From the NCBI GenBank assembly GCA_039105265.1, contig JAPFFF010000005.1:5875501-5939500 (forward strand): DNA of 64,000 nucleotides. The letters are read 5' to 3'. The translations under genes were made by a program, and so were the position numbers. Of the stretch, positions 8,827 through 20,100 are shown in pieces. This stretch comes from Tritrichomonas musculus (taxonomy: Eukaryota > Parabasalia > Tritrichomonadida > Tritrichomonadidae). Below the pieces are notes generated by a model. That model did not search any database, was not told the origin of the DNA, and was given only the letters and a program-made list of their open reading frames with translations. The number at the start of each line of letters is the position of its first letter. Within the stretch, counting starts at the first letter, position 1.

Positions 8827-11800
8827 TTAGATGTAAAATATACCATTCTGATTATGTTGAAAAACATCATAAGCGGTTGTTGTTACCGCATTCATAGATC
8901 CGGTAATCAAGTAATCAATAGCCGATTGAAGTTCAGTATCCAATTTATCCAAGAAGAATCTTTCATGAAGTTTCTTAAAAGAATCCGGCTTAAAGCAAGG
9001 GAATCCAGCGTCCTTCATCAAGTAAGCAATTGATTCGATTTCCTCGTATCTTGATCTAACAGCCAAGAAGCATTGAGTGAAAAGTTTAGAGAATCTAATG
9101 AAGGCCTCAGAAGTTTTAGAGCCACCCAAAAGTTCGATCATTTCGCCATTCAATTTAAACGCGGCCTTTTCGAACTTCATGTTTCCACCGGGCGAAATGT
9201 CGAATATGAAACCGAAGTCGATATGAATCACATGACCTTGATCATCAATCATTATATTCGCATTATGACGATCTTTCACCTGGAACAAGTAACAGACGAG
9301 TGAATAAGGAGCGATTGACTTAATGAAATTATTTAAAGCACGCTGAAAATCAGGAGAACTAGTTTCACCGTAGACGCCTTTAAAATAAGCCAAAAGAGGC
9401 AAGTGTGTAGCTTCTCCTATTTCATGTCTTGTGTTAGCGTTACGAATGACTTCGATAACGCCACGTTTAGTTCCAGTTGAATGGATGTTGTAAGGAAGCA
9501 AATAGCAATCAATGCCTGCTGCTTTGATTATCTCTTTCATTGTGTAAATGAGCTGTATCATTAAAGCCTCCATTCGAACATCATCTTCAGTCTTGAATAT
9601 GCAGCTTATGAACGCTGGATTATGACGATCAGTGAATGAGTTATTACTTTCAGTGATGCTTCGTATGTTTAGGATCTTTTTGCCATCTTTCGCAGCTTGG
9701 ACAATCCCTCCTTTTTGAAGAACAGATAAAGCAACGTGCGCAGCAGATGGCGCCGATTTAGTGAGCGATTTGGCTAGAGGAAGCTGCAATGCCGATGCTA
9801 ACATTTTCTCTTTCTTTGGGACATTTCGAACAGCTTTGAAACGAACTAAAATAGGAACATGCGAATGCGACTTCAACGGATATGAATGCGTCGTGTCAAT
9901 TTCAAGAATTTGGAACTCAGGATTCGAAGGGATGAACAATCCGCTTTGAAATTCAAGTTTGCTCAAATGATTAATGAGCTGCTCTTTCCGCTCGTCAGGC
10001 GGCATCGGAAGCAGCTGACGCGAGATGTAACTGATGCTGTTAATGAGTTGAAGCTCATTGTCATAAAATGCTTGAAGATCAGGCGACATCAGCGAGAATA
10101 TCTCTTGTTCAAGCTCCAACAGTTCCTTCGGTGAAACGGGATCAAAGACGAGCCGACTTTTTTCAGATGTAACATTCCATAACAAAAAGTGACAAAAAAC
10201 ATTTGACCGTTTACAAAGATTGACGAGAGCTTTTTTCACAACTTTGTGTGCATCAAATGACAATGTTTGCACAAATTGCGGAATGAACAACAGTGCATAA
10301 TCAACATCGATCTTCTCAAAGTACTTTGACAAGTAATTTGAAGCATTTTTATCCGCCAATATTTCTGGCTTCAAAAATTGACAAATTTGTGATGGTTCGA
10401 TGCTCTTGCACGAATCAAGCTTCGACGGGACCGACTTTGCCACGATGTAGGGCAAATCAACGGCATTTGAAGGGTACTTTTCAATCAAAGGCGGCATCAA
10501 TGTAATAACGGCCTCTGTGCAATTCAACGTCTCACACAAAGAAGGAATCGATTGTGGATAAATGACATAGAAAAACGGAACAATTATGTTCAGCCAATAA
10601 TTACGTGGCTTAACGTACAATTTGTTAAAAAGTGCAATTTCATTCTGATGCTTTTCTTCAGACTCCAAATATGTTATAAAGAGAACATATATGCTTGACA
10701 TCAAGTAACTAATCATACTTCCAAGTTTTTGAAAGATTAATTGGTCATCAACAATACTATTTGTAATTTCAGCCATTATTTGAATAATCTGGAATGTGTC
10801 GTCTCCGATTTTAGTGAAAGAGTCCTCATTTTCACCTTTCTTCTTCAAGGAGACAACAGCCTTGAGATCGTAGATCAATGTGGAATTCTTCAATATGTTG
10901 CTGACGTGATTGACGTCGAATTCAAAGTACGGCATGATCTCTTTGTTGATGTACTTGAATATGTCAGGCATTGTTCTGAATGAAATTGAAAACAGGCACA
11001 ATTTCATCAAATATATAATCATTGCAGTTTGCTGAACTAAGTCAACTTTCTTCCTCATTATAGAGTAGGTGTTCGATACCAAACAAATGAGGGACAAAAT
11101 GGCAGTGAATGTTGCCGATGACTTGTTGATTGACTTCGGGAAAAGAAGCGGAATAATAGCCAATATGTCGTCAGAAAAATTCAACAACAACATCTGCTCG
11201 TTAAAGAAACGAATTATTGTCGCTTGGTGATAAATAACGGCCAAATCAATATCATCATCATTCAATTCAAATATTCCTTTATTTGATGAAATCGTGTTCT
11301 TGAAGAAGTCAATCATGCTCGTGACAAAAGCAGAGCCGTTGTAGCCAGGCGTTGAAACAATGTGTGACCAAACCATCATCAAGCAATCAGAAGACGCAAA
11401 TGTCGATATCAACGCATTCGTGGCAGCAGTCATGCTTTGGTTGTCAATGTAAGACAATGATAATAAAAGTAAACGGTCGTTGACATTTTCGATTTTCATT
11501 ATTTTTTTAATGTTCATGAAAGGAAGGGCTCCTTTCGCCTTAGAAATCATTGCAAGCTGGCTTGCGAACTGCACAGAAATTATGTTCTTCTCAGTCGATG
11601 CTAAAATTAGATCTAGAATTATAGAGAGGAACTCGTTGCCTTGAACAAAGTAGTTATTCGGCGACTGGTTAAAAATGACCGTTAATAAAAGATTGATGAA
11701 AGTGTAAGGAACAGCTCTTATTGAACTCTGGAACATTTTAATTCCAAGCTCTTTGAATGCTTGCAATCTTGGCGATACTTCTTTCTTCAGTAAAATTAAG

Positions 11801-13599
11801 GTGCTCAAGTACGAATGCAAGGCATCGTTACAAACAAGAACAAGCGGATGCGCATTGATGAATTGGTCAATGATTTTGTCAATAAATGGAAGAAGACGAG
11901 GACTATCTCCAACGTATTTCTCAAATATATAGGAAGATACTGGTTCTAAAGCTTCATTGTGGCTTTTCATCAGCGGAACTGTCGTCAAATATGTCTGGAA
12001 TTCAACATAGGCCGGATATATTAGAGCATCGAAAAAATTAAAGAAGTTAGGATATAATTCTACTTCTAAATATTGAAGCATTGGTACAAATTTGCCAAAT
12101 AACGATCTCATTTTCTCTAAAACCGCAATACTTAATAATAAGATTAGATCTGTGATACTAAATGCATTTAAGGACTTTACCGATAGAGAGGTGACTATTT
12201 TATTGATCATTTGAACTATTTCATCTTTCTTTTTGACATAAAGCTCAAATTTTAATAATCCTAACAGATCTTGAATGGAACCTGAAATAGTTTGATAATC
12301 AATCGGATTGTATGTGGAAAGAAGAGGTGGAAGAAACAATATAATTGTTTTTAATTCTCTGTAACTTTTTGAGTATAATGACATATCACCAGATGATTGA
12401 GCAACTAACGAAATCCAAAACTGTTGAAGAAGAAGGAGCATTCCACCTTCATCAACAGTGGAGTCGTCATTGTTGTAGCTTACAACAGTGCTAGTGTCGT
12501 TGCTTAAAATAGGTAAAAATTTCGCAACAATCGGAATAAATTCATTAAGATATGCAAAATAAAGCGGCTTTTTCATGTGCGTCATACGATTAATATCACT
12601 CAAAATTGAAGAACATCGGAAAGATGCCATGATAATCATTTTGATAAAATGTGTTGTTTCACGACGATCAATAACTTTATTGTCAAAAAGCGATAAAATT
12701 TTAATCGAACATTGAGACGCAGCTTTAAAATAATCGATTTTTGGAATACCAACTGAATTTAATAATTTGAGATCTGGAGTGAGAGAAACAAAAACCTGTG
12801 GAATTGAGGAAATAAAATCAGATGTTTCTTCTTTTGTAAGATAAGGTATCATTCCTGGAATTGAATCGAGTAAATTAATTAAAAAATCTGAAGTACTTGC
12901 ATTCTCTTTTGACGTTTGGTTTTGAGTAGAAAAAAATGATGCAAATGAAGAAGAATGGTTGAGAGTTCGTTCACCATCATTTTCTACTACTTTTTCTTTT
13001 TTATTTGATTCTTCTTTACTTTCGTATAAATGAATATGATTTACTTCATCGTTATCAATTAATTCATCTTCGTTTGCTGCTGCATTTTCATCATTTGTTT
13101 CTTTTGCTTCATCATTAGTATTAATTTGGTCTTGATTTTCTGTTTGAGGTTTATTTTCATTTTCTTTTGAATCATCAGTTTCTTCATTGCTACTTCCATC
13201 TAATTTTTTGTCCAGCCGAAAGCTTGAATAAGATTGTCGAATATGATTTGCTGAACCAAGTATTTGAGGATTTTCGACTTCAATTGAATGTGATTTTGTC
13301 ATTATTTTATCATCTTTCATACATTCAGCAATATCAAGAGGGTTTTGAAGGCATTTTATAATAAAATTATATATTAAATTGTGAACACTAGCATGTTTCG
13401 TAGTAGAAAGAATATAAGATAAAATAGTAAATGTATCCGGAATCGTTTGATTTTTAAGTAAAGCACGAACATATTTTAATTCAAGATCTTCTGATTGACG
13501 ACTTGGTAATGGAATTGATAATTTTGGCCTCGAATTTTCAGATGAAGAAGATCCTCTATTAAATAAAGTTGAAGGTTTTGGTATATCATGATTCATCAA
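8827..13599 (-). CDS. PI4KA: Phosphatidylinositol 4-kinase type III alpha (STT4/PI4KA-like)
   Basis: 1590 residues from ATG at 13597-13599. It would phosphorylate phosphatidylinositol to PI4P, in other eukaryotes mainly at the plasma membrane. The C-terminal ~330 residues form a PI3/PI4-kinase catalytic domain: VIEVIRNANTRHEIGE, catalytic loop DRHNANIM from residue 1443, DFG at 1461-1463 in VIHIDFGFIFDISPGGN, and a C-terminal tail TAYDVFQHNQNGIFY that matches PI4KA rather than PI3K or PI4KB. Upstream lies the PIK/LKU helical domain with FQSGLFIPSNPE. The long N-terminal helical solenoid starts with a low-complexity acidic segment (~125-215, rich in Glu, Asn, Lys). At about 1600 residues it is shorter than animal (~2100) and yeast (~1900) enzymes. 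The PI4P-consuming counterpart may be the Sac phosphatase at 51.5 kb. Confidence 0.93.
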   Translation of the reverse strand: MMNHDIPKPSTLFNRGSSSSENSRPKLSIPLPSRQSEDLELKYVRALLKNQTIPDTFTILSYILSTTKHASVHNLIYNFIIKCLQNPLDIAECMKDDKIMTKSHSIEVENPQILGSANHIRQSYSSFRLDKKLDGSSNEETDDSKENENKPQTENQDQINTNDEAKETNDENAAANEDELIDNDEVNHIHLYESKEESNKKEKVVENDGERTLNHSSSFASFFSTQNQTSKENASTSDFLINLLDSIPGMIPYLTKEETSDFISSIPQVFVSLTPDLKLLNSVGIPKIDYFKAASQCSIKILSLFDNKVIDRRETTHFIKMIIMASFRCSSILSDINRMTHMKKPLYFAYLNEFIPIVAKFLPILSNDTSTVVSYNNDDSTVDEGGMLLLLQQFWISLVAQSSGDMSLYSKSYRELKTIILFLPPLLSTYNPIDYQTISGSIQDLLGLLKFELYVKKKDEIVQMINKIVTSLSVKSLNAFSITDLILLLSIAVLEKMRSLFGKFVPMLQYLEVELYPNFFNFFDALIYPAYVEFQTYLTTVPLMKSHNEALEPVSSYIFEKYVGDSPRLLPFIDKIIDQFINAHPLVLVCNDALHSYLSTLILLKKEVSPRLQAFKELGIKMFQSSIRAVPYTFINLLLTVIFNQSPNNYFVQGNEFLSIILDLILASTEKNIISVQFASQLAMISKAKGALPFMNIKKIMKIENVNDRLLLLSLSYIDNQSMTAATNALISTFASSDCLMMVWSHIVSTPGYNGSAFVTSMIDFFKNTISSNKGIFELNDDDIDLAVIYHQATIIRFFNEQMLLLNFSDDILAIIPLLFPKSINKSSATFTAILSLICLVSNTYSIMRKKVDLVQQTAMIIYLMKLCLFSISFRTMPDIFKYINKEIMPYFEFDVNHVSNILKNSTLIYDLKAVVSLKKKGENEDSFTKIGDDTFQIIQIMAEITNSIVDDQLIFQKLGSMISYLMSSIYVLFITYLESEEKHQNEIALFNKLYVKPRNYWLNIIVPFFYVIYPQSIPSLCETLNCTEAVITLMPPLIEKYPSNAVDLPYIVAKSVPSKLDSCKSIEPSQICQFLKPEILADKNASNYLSKYFEKIDVDYALLFIPQFVQTLSFDAHKVVKKALVNLCKRSNVFCHFLLWNVTSEKSRLVFDPVSPKELLELEQEIFSLMSPDLQAFYDNELQLINSISYISRQLLPMPPDERKEQLINHLSKLEFQSGLFIPSNPEFQILEIDTTHSYPLKSHSHVPILVRFKAVRNVPKKEKMLASALQLPLAKSLTKSAPSAAHVALSVLQKGGIVQAAKDGKKILNIRSITESNNSFTDRHNPAFISCIFKTEDDVRMEALMIQLIYTMKEIIKAAGIDCYLLPYNIHSTGTKRGVIEVIRNANTRHEIGEATHLPLLAYFKGVYGETSSPDFQRALNNFIKSIAPYSLVCYLFQVKDRHNANIMIDDQGHVIHIDFGFIFDISPGGNMKFEKAAFKLNGEMIELLGGSKTSEAFIRFSKLFTQCFLAVRSRYEEIESIAYLMKDAGFPCFKPDSFKKLHERFFLDKLDTELQSAIDYLITGSMNAVTTTAYDVFQHNQNGIFYI

Positions 13600-14359
13600 A
13601 GATTCCGATAATTGATTGAAAGATTAACCATTTTACATTAGAAAAAGTTTGATTTTTTTGATCGGTTAAAACGATTTTTTAAATTGTTCAATAGTACCAT
13701 AGGTAATTGAATCATTAGATATCTTTTTTTCTAGCTATTCATTCAAAGATATTCCTTCCAGAATCGCACTAGTGCTATGTAGACACCTTCATACAAATAT
13801 TTAAAACAATTACCTCTACGCTTTTTAATATTTTTCATAAGAATCAAATATTTTTAAGTATTGATAACTAACCTCCAAAAAATTTACTTTTTTATGGCCC
13901 AATTCAAATATATTTTAAAATGATTCCTTAAATTTCAATTCATCAATAATACAAATACTATATATGTTTCTTAAATCAATTATTCAAATGCTAATTTTAG
14001 AATTTTTATCCAAATGATCGTCGTTACAATCATAAAAACACCTCACAGTTTTTATAATTAAATCTTCGGTAATTATACCATTGAAATTTCTATTATTACT
14101 TGATATTTCCATTTTTAATCAAATTAACTTGATTATACACTTTTACTTCAAGATTTTTTTTGCTATTTTATATATCTTATTATGAGAACATATAAATATA
14201 ATCACTTGTCTAAAAATTTATTTTAATATTTATATTAAACAGTAGTTTAATTCTTTAATTATTTTTTAAATTCATTTAATTTTTAGTGAGATAAACAGAA
14301 ATCAATTAATTACATAAGATCATAAGATAAGAAGAAGAGAACAAGTAGAGTATGAAAAA
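13600..14359. other. Intergenic, nothing recognised
   Basis: About 760 bp of AT-rich DNA upstream of the PI4K gene. It should hold the PI4K promoter. I see no repeat, RNA gene or reading frame that I can support. Confidence 0.5.
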
Positions 14360-16350
14360 ATGCTAATGGCTGATATTAAAAACTACAAAATTATTAAACA
14401 AATTGGTTCAATCCAATATTAACTAACTGGAAAAGAATATGCAGACAAAATCATACCTCTAAAAAAATATAAAGATAAATACCATCAAATAATTGACCGT
14501 GAAATAGGTCTTCGAATGCGATTTCATCATCCAACAAATATATCATTTTATTGATTTTCATTATATGTTTTTTCTGATCAAAATAATGTTACATTAATTA
14601 TACAGTTAGTAAAAATGGAACTTTATCCTTAATACTTAAAAATTCAAGAAAATTCCTAAATAACACCAATTAGTATGTTATTCTAATAGAAGTATCATTT
14701 GAAATGACATATTTACATCAACACCGTATTATTTATGATGATATTAAACCAGAAATATTCTTATAAACGCATATTTCGGTCCATTAATAACCAATTTCAG
14801 TCAATTGAAATTACATGAACCTGAGCAATTAAAAAAAGAATCGAAACAATATAGTACTGCTATTTATAAGGCTCTATAAATCATTGAAAACAAACAATAT
14901 AATGGAAAGGCTGATGCTTATTCTTTTGGAATCAAGATGCATGAAATTTTCAGTGATTCTGTTGCTTATCGAATTTTTTTAAAAAGAAAAATTCTTGTAT
15001 ATGAATTTAGCTACAAAAATACAAATTAAGCCATCAAACCAAAAATTAATTGAAAGATTCAGGTCACGAAATCCCAAATGAAAGACTAACATTTGAAAAA
15101 AATCTATAAAAAACTAGCATTTAATGATAAAGAAAATGTTTATTATATAGATTATAAACCAAAAAGTGATTCTAAATATTATCTTGATGTTGTTGATTTG
15201 TATAAAATCCAATTTTATATCGATTCCATAAAAAAAGATTCACCAAGAACTAATTCAAATGATTTGCTAGAAAAATAAGAATCTCTTTCTAAGGAAATGA
15301 AGAAATAAGTTCAAAAAACGAACAAACCATTCAAAAACTAGATTCAATTCTAGAAAATGAAAATCTGAAAATACAACTAGACTCTCTTATAAAACAAAAC
15401 CTACAACACAAATCAATGCATGATGATACAATGAAAGAATTAGAAACATTTGAAAGACGTTTGTTTAATCTGATGTTTTTTAATTCGCTTTCATTTAAAA
15501 TTACAACAATTAATTATTTCAAGAGCTGCTATAGAATCAGAAAATCATGAATCAAGTCTTGAATACTCGAATCTTGAACAACTTCATCTTTACTTACTAA
15601 AAAATAAATCAGAAAGGTCAAAAATAAGTCGAGTTCTTCTTTTATCCGAAGCAACAAAACTTCTCTATCGTAAACATTCACATAATTCACCTGAATTTAT
15701 ATCAATTATTAAAAATATTGAGAATTTTTACATACAACTGAAATTTTGAAGATATTAAAGTGAACATTTTTCTATTTATTACAGAATTTGATTTGAGCTT
15801 TCAAAAAGATGCTGGCATTAATTCAGTAGTCTTCTTCTCTTTCTTCAGTTTTGATTCCTTCTTCAATTTCATCAATTGGATGAAATGCTCGTCACTTCAG
15901 CAAGCCATCGTTCCATCGTCTGTTTATTCAATTAGTGACTTTTCTTTCTCTGGATGCTCGTTCATCAATTTGAAGCTACTCTTTCTCTCTGAATGCGTTT
16001 CACTGAGTGATTTTTTGATTCTATCTTCTTTGTCAAAAAAATAGTAATTTTTTCATCTGTAGTTGAAATTGAAGAAGGATCTTTCAGCTGCTGCTCATTG
16101 CTTAATGACTTGATTATTCAAAATTCTGTAAAAACAATCTGTGAAAACGAATTCTCGGTCTGCTTATCTCTTACAAAAGTTTCTATACCTTATTCCGTAT
16201 CTTCAATTGGATGTTGCTTTTTTATGGAGGCTCTTCACTCGTAGAAGTTTCAATTCTTTTATCAAATATTTCATTTGGAGACAAAGTGTTCTTAGGGAGC
16301 GATTCTCTTTAAGAAGTGCTTTTATCTTCTTCTTTGAAGTCAATTGTTAG
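14360..16350 (+). pseudogene. Decayed protein kinase / coiled-coil / BspA fusion gene
   Basis: Pieces of a kinase domain are readable in order on the plus strand: MLMADIKNYKIIKQIGSIQY, then KEYADKIIPLKK (ATP-lysine region), IIDREIGLRMRFHHPTNI, LHQHRIIYDDIKPEIFL (HRD loop altered to YDD), and GKADAYSFGIKMHEIF. Next comes a Glu/Lys/Leu coiled-coil-like stretch (~15280-15460), then BspA repeats: SSVYSISDFSFSGCS, VVEIEEGSFSCCSLL and VSIPYSVSSIG, up to about 16350. Several stops and frame changes interrupt it. The order kinase, coiled coil, BspA repeats is the same as in the intact gene at 39503-43264, so this is probably a dead relative of that architecture. Confidence 0.75.
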
Positions 16351-17116
16351 TAAGGGTTCCTTCCTAAAGGCAACAGTTACTTACACAAAATTATTAAGAT
16401 CATTCAACTCTTATAATAAAATTTTTGTTATTTATAATATTACAATATACTGCTATTATTAATCCGTTTTTTTCTTAGCTTTTTATAAGATAATTATTAA
16501 ATACTTTAATAATTGAAATATGTATTATAAGCATGTGGTTTTTCATCAAATAAATTAATATTTTGGTATTAAATTACTGTTACAAATGTATAATTTAAAA
16601 AATGATTTCATATTTATAATAAAAATAATGCATTAAAAATGTTTTTTTTTAATTGTAAAATTAAAAGGTGTTTGCGAAATTCAAGGTATTCACAAAAAGT
16701 TTATTCAAAAGTTCTAAAGTATTTCTAAAAAAATTTCAATAATTAAGATATTCTGAGAAATACTAGTTTAAATCAAATAATTAATGATATTTCATATTTA
16801 TAAAATAATAGCAACCAATAATATATTATATATTTTAAATTTTTAAATATAAATACAAAAATATCTAATATTTAATAATTTGAATGAACTTAAAACATTA
16901 TTCAATGTTTGTTATAAAAAAAATTCTAACTTTGTTAGAGTTAAAAAAAACGATTTTTTTTTTGAATACTCTTTTGATGAAAACAATAATTCTCTAGTCT
17001 AAATAAAAAATGATTATTATTTGTTATTTTTAAAATTTCATGATAAAAATTGATAGTTGTTTTCAATCCTATCAAATCTTCGATTTTTTTTTTAATTCAA
17101 TATAAAAACTGGATTA
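16351..17116. other. Intergenic, nothing recognised
   Basis: About 770 bp of extremely AT-rich DNA before the cyclase gene. It must contain the cyclase promoter. A TCAATAT sequence about 20 nt before the start codon is the nearest initiator-like text, but it departs from TCAYW. No other feature is visible. Confidence 0.5.
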
Positions 17117-20100
17117 ATGCAGAGTGAAGCTTCTGTTCTAAGTAGCGTTTCAAAATCGACAATGCAGAGTTTCGCTGCAGGATTAGAAAAGAGCCAAGCT
17201 GAGAGTTCTCATTTTGCCTCCTCAGCAGATTTATACGAACAATATTTTTTTTCTTTAATTTCAGAAGCGAATCGAAGTAGAAAAGTCAGTCCATTTTTCA
17301 GAATGATCGAATTCTTTTTCATCTACTTACAGCTGATTCTCTCTGCTTATAATGATTTTTTACCATATGAAGATACCGATTCTAATTATATAACTTTTCT
17401 TAAGGTTTTTTATATTGGATTTATTGGAGCCGCAGACGAAGTGGTTCCATTTATTATTGCGCTAAGTGTTATCGATTTCATTACAATTGCTTTTTTTGTA
17501 ATATGTATTATTGATTACCACGTTACACACGAATATAGAAAGTGGATGCTCTATGTATTACGCATTTGGCATGGCCATCTTTTTGGTGTTTTACTAATTC
17601 CAAATTTCTTGATGATAATGAAAGGATTTGCGTATTTAGGACTCCATAATGACTTTCAGGGCTATATCATCGTTATTATAACTTCAATATTGGGTTGTAT
17701 TTCAATTTGGCATTATTTAACGATATTACCATTTTTCTCACGAACCCCGTATTTGTCACCATCGCCTGTCCATGCATGGGATATCAAACGAATATACAAA
17801 TTTTTACTCATTTCTGCCATTCCGATGGGTCTAGAATCCTTTTTAAACGATCAATTTGAAACCTGGATTGAAATCATTCCACTTTTTATGATGATTGGAA
17901 TTTTTATCTATTTAATTTACGAGCTTTGTTCGCTTCCATTCAAAGGGATCTTTTTCAATGCTTTATTATTTGGCTGCTTTAATGGTGTCATTTTGGGTGC
18001 AGCATTCTCAGCTGCAGAGTCGATTTCAGAAGGCGTCGGCAATACTGTTTTTTACAGCGGTCCGCCAATTTTGGCTGTCGTATCGACGATTGTTATCTAC
18101 TTTATCATTCGTGAATATCGTAAAAAAGTGATGAAATCGTTGAGTTATGAATCATTCAACGAGCCAGGAGAAAGACCAACTGAAGAGATGAAGAAGGAAC
18201 AATTAGACAAACTTAATCTCAAGAACAAAAAGAAAAGCATCATGTTTATTCAAATCGGCTTTGAAGAAATGTGTGACATGTTTGTCGATTGGTCGTTATG
18301 CAAGTATTTATTTGACAAGTTTCCTGCAGATGACGATCTTATCGTCTTCATTTCTTGGCTGGTTTCTCTTTTCCCTTCAGAGATCCAATTTCTTCACAAA
18401 ATTATCACTCATGGAACAAAGATCGTCGGCATTTCAGTCGACAATCGTTTCCTCTTCTTCCAGATTCACAGAATCCACATTTTCAGGCAAAGTTCTACAT
18501 CGAGAGAGACGTCAAACGACTTCACAAAAGTGAAAAAAGTGACAGACCAAACAATCAGTGCTTTTTGCAAGTACTGGCTAAACTTGTCAAAGCCTAATAA
18601 TGAGTTCAATACGTCCATTTATCAAGGCCTTGCTCATCTGAAGCAACAAGCTGAAGCAGCTTGGTCAGAAGCACTTGACAAGTATCCAAATAATCCACGT
18701 TTTGCAAAAGAACACGCTGTATTTCTTCTTGAAGTTGGCTGCCAATTTAAAGAATCACTCAAGCAGAATCAAAAAGCTTTACAGTTGGAAAACGGCCTTC
18801 GAATGCAGAACGATAAAACATTCCATCATTTCGTTCTGGCTTATCCTGAATACTTGAAAAAGGGAATTGTTGATGTAAAAGGCAATTTGAAAGGACCTCA
18901 AATAAACAAGAACAAAAATGATGCCGAAATGACTTCTAGTTCATTAATGAGTACAAATCATCGAAGTAATTCAAAAAGCTCATCAGCCATTAATACTGAC
19001 AATTCAGACGAGAGCTCATCTGACCAAATTGACATGCAAGAAGGAGCTCGTTTCTTACCTCAGATGAACTTGCGTTTAGCTTTGCAGAGAGCTGTTAACG
19101 GACTTAAAGCAAAAACAATAAAAAAAATCATAATAAGCGCTCTTTTGCGTGCAATCTTAACAATTGCTTTCATCTTAATGATCATCTTTATAACAAAGCC
19201 TTTGTTCGACAGTAGAGTTGATCTCTTTGGAATTTTCCATCAAATGAATAAAATACAACATACATTTTATCTAATGGACATTCAAATTCCTTGGTTCTTG
19301 CATGAAGCTGTCTTTGAAGGAAAACCTGATTACGGCGAATTTTTGAAAGACGTTTCTTCTCTTTGGAATTCAACATTAGACGATCCAGACGACACTGAGC
19401 CAAAATTCATGAAAATATTGAATCAATTTCACAATCAAATTAATTTTTCAATGACAAAGAGGCAAATCATTTGCGATTTGGCACTTCGAACACTGAATAG
19501 CATGAATGAGTTTAATAACTTTTTTTATAAGATCGATTCTTCTAGAGATCTTCGTCTTCAATATCTTAGCATATTTTTTTATGAACTTCAATTCGGCACT
19601 TATTCTTGCTCTAGAGAAGGCGATGTAATTCAATCATATTTCAGAGATAAATCAATATCAACAGACTACTTAATAAGAACTTATCTTTTGCAGATGAGGC
19701 TGATGACATTGGAACCAGATGAATCCGTTAAATTTTGGGGAGTTAATTCCCGTGATTTCTGTGAATTAATGTCTAATCAACAATATATTTCCAACTTAAT
19801 GAAGCTCATTTCAATGACTTTTTCTGATTCTTTGTATAGCATTTTCGAGGAAGAATTTGGATCATTATTCAACCCAGGCTACAAAAGCAGAATGCTATTA
19901 GAAGTAAGTGAAAACAGAAAAGAGAAAATTTTAAAAAGCACCCTTGATATCGTTGCACGACATGCTCCGACCAATTTGAATACATCTTTTAATAGGGTGA
20001 AAGACTTTTTCGAAGATGAAAATATTAAATCCGCTATTTTAGAAGATGTCAAAAGTGACTACAATTTCTTGAAAACATTAAAGAAGTTCAGACGAAAAGT

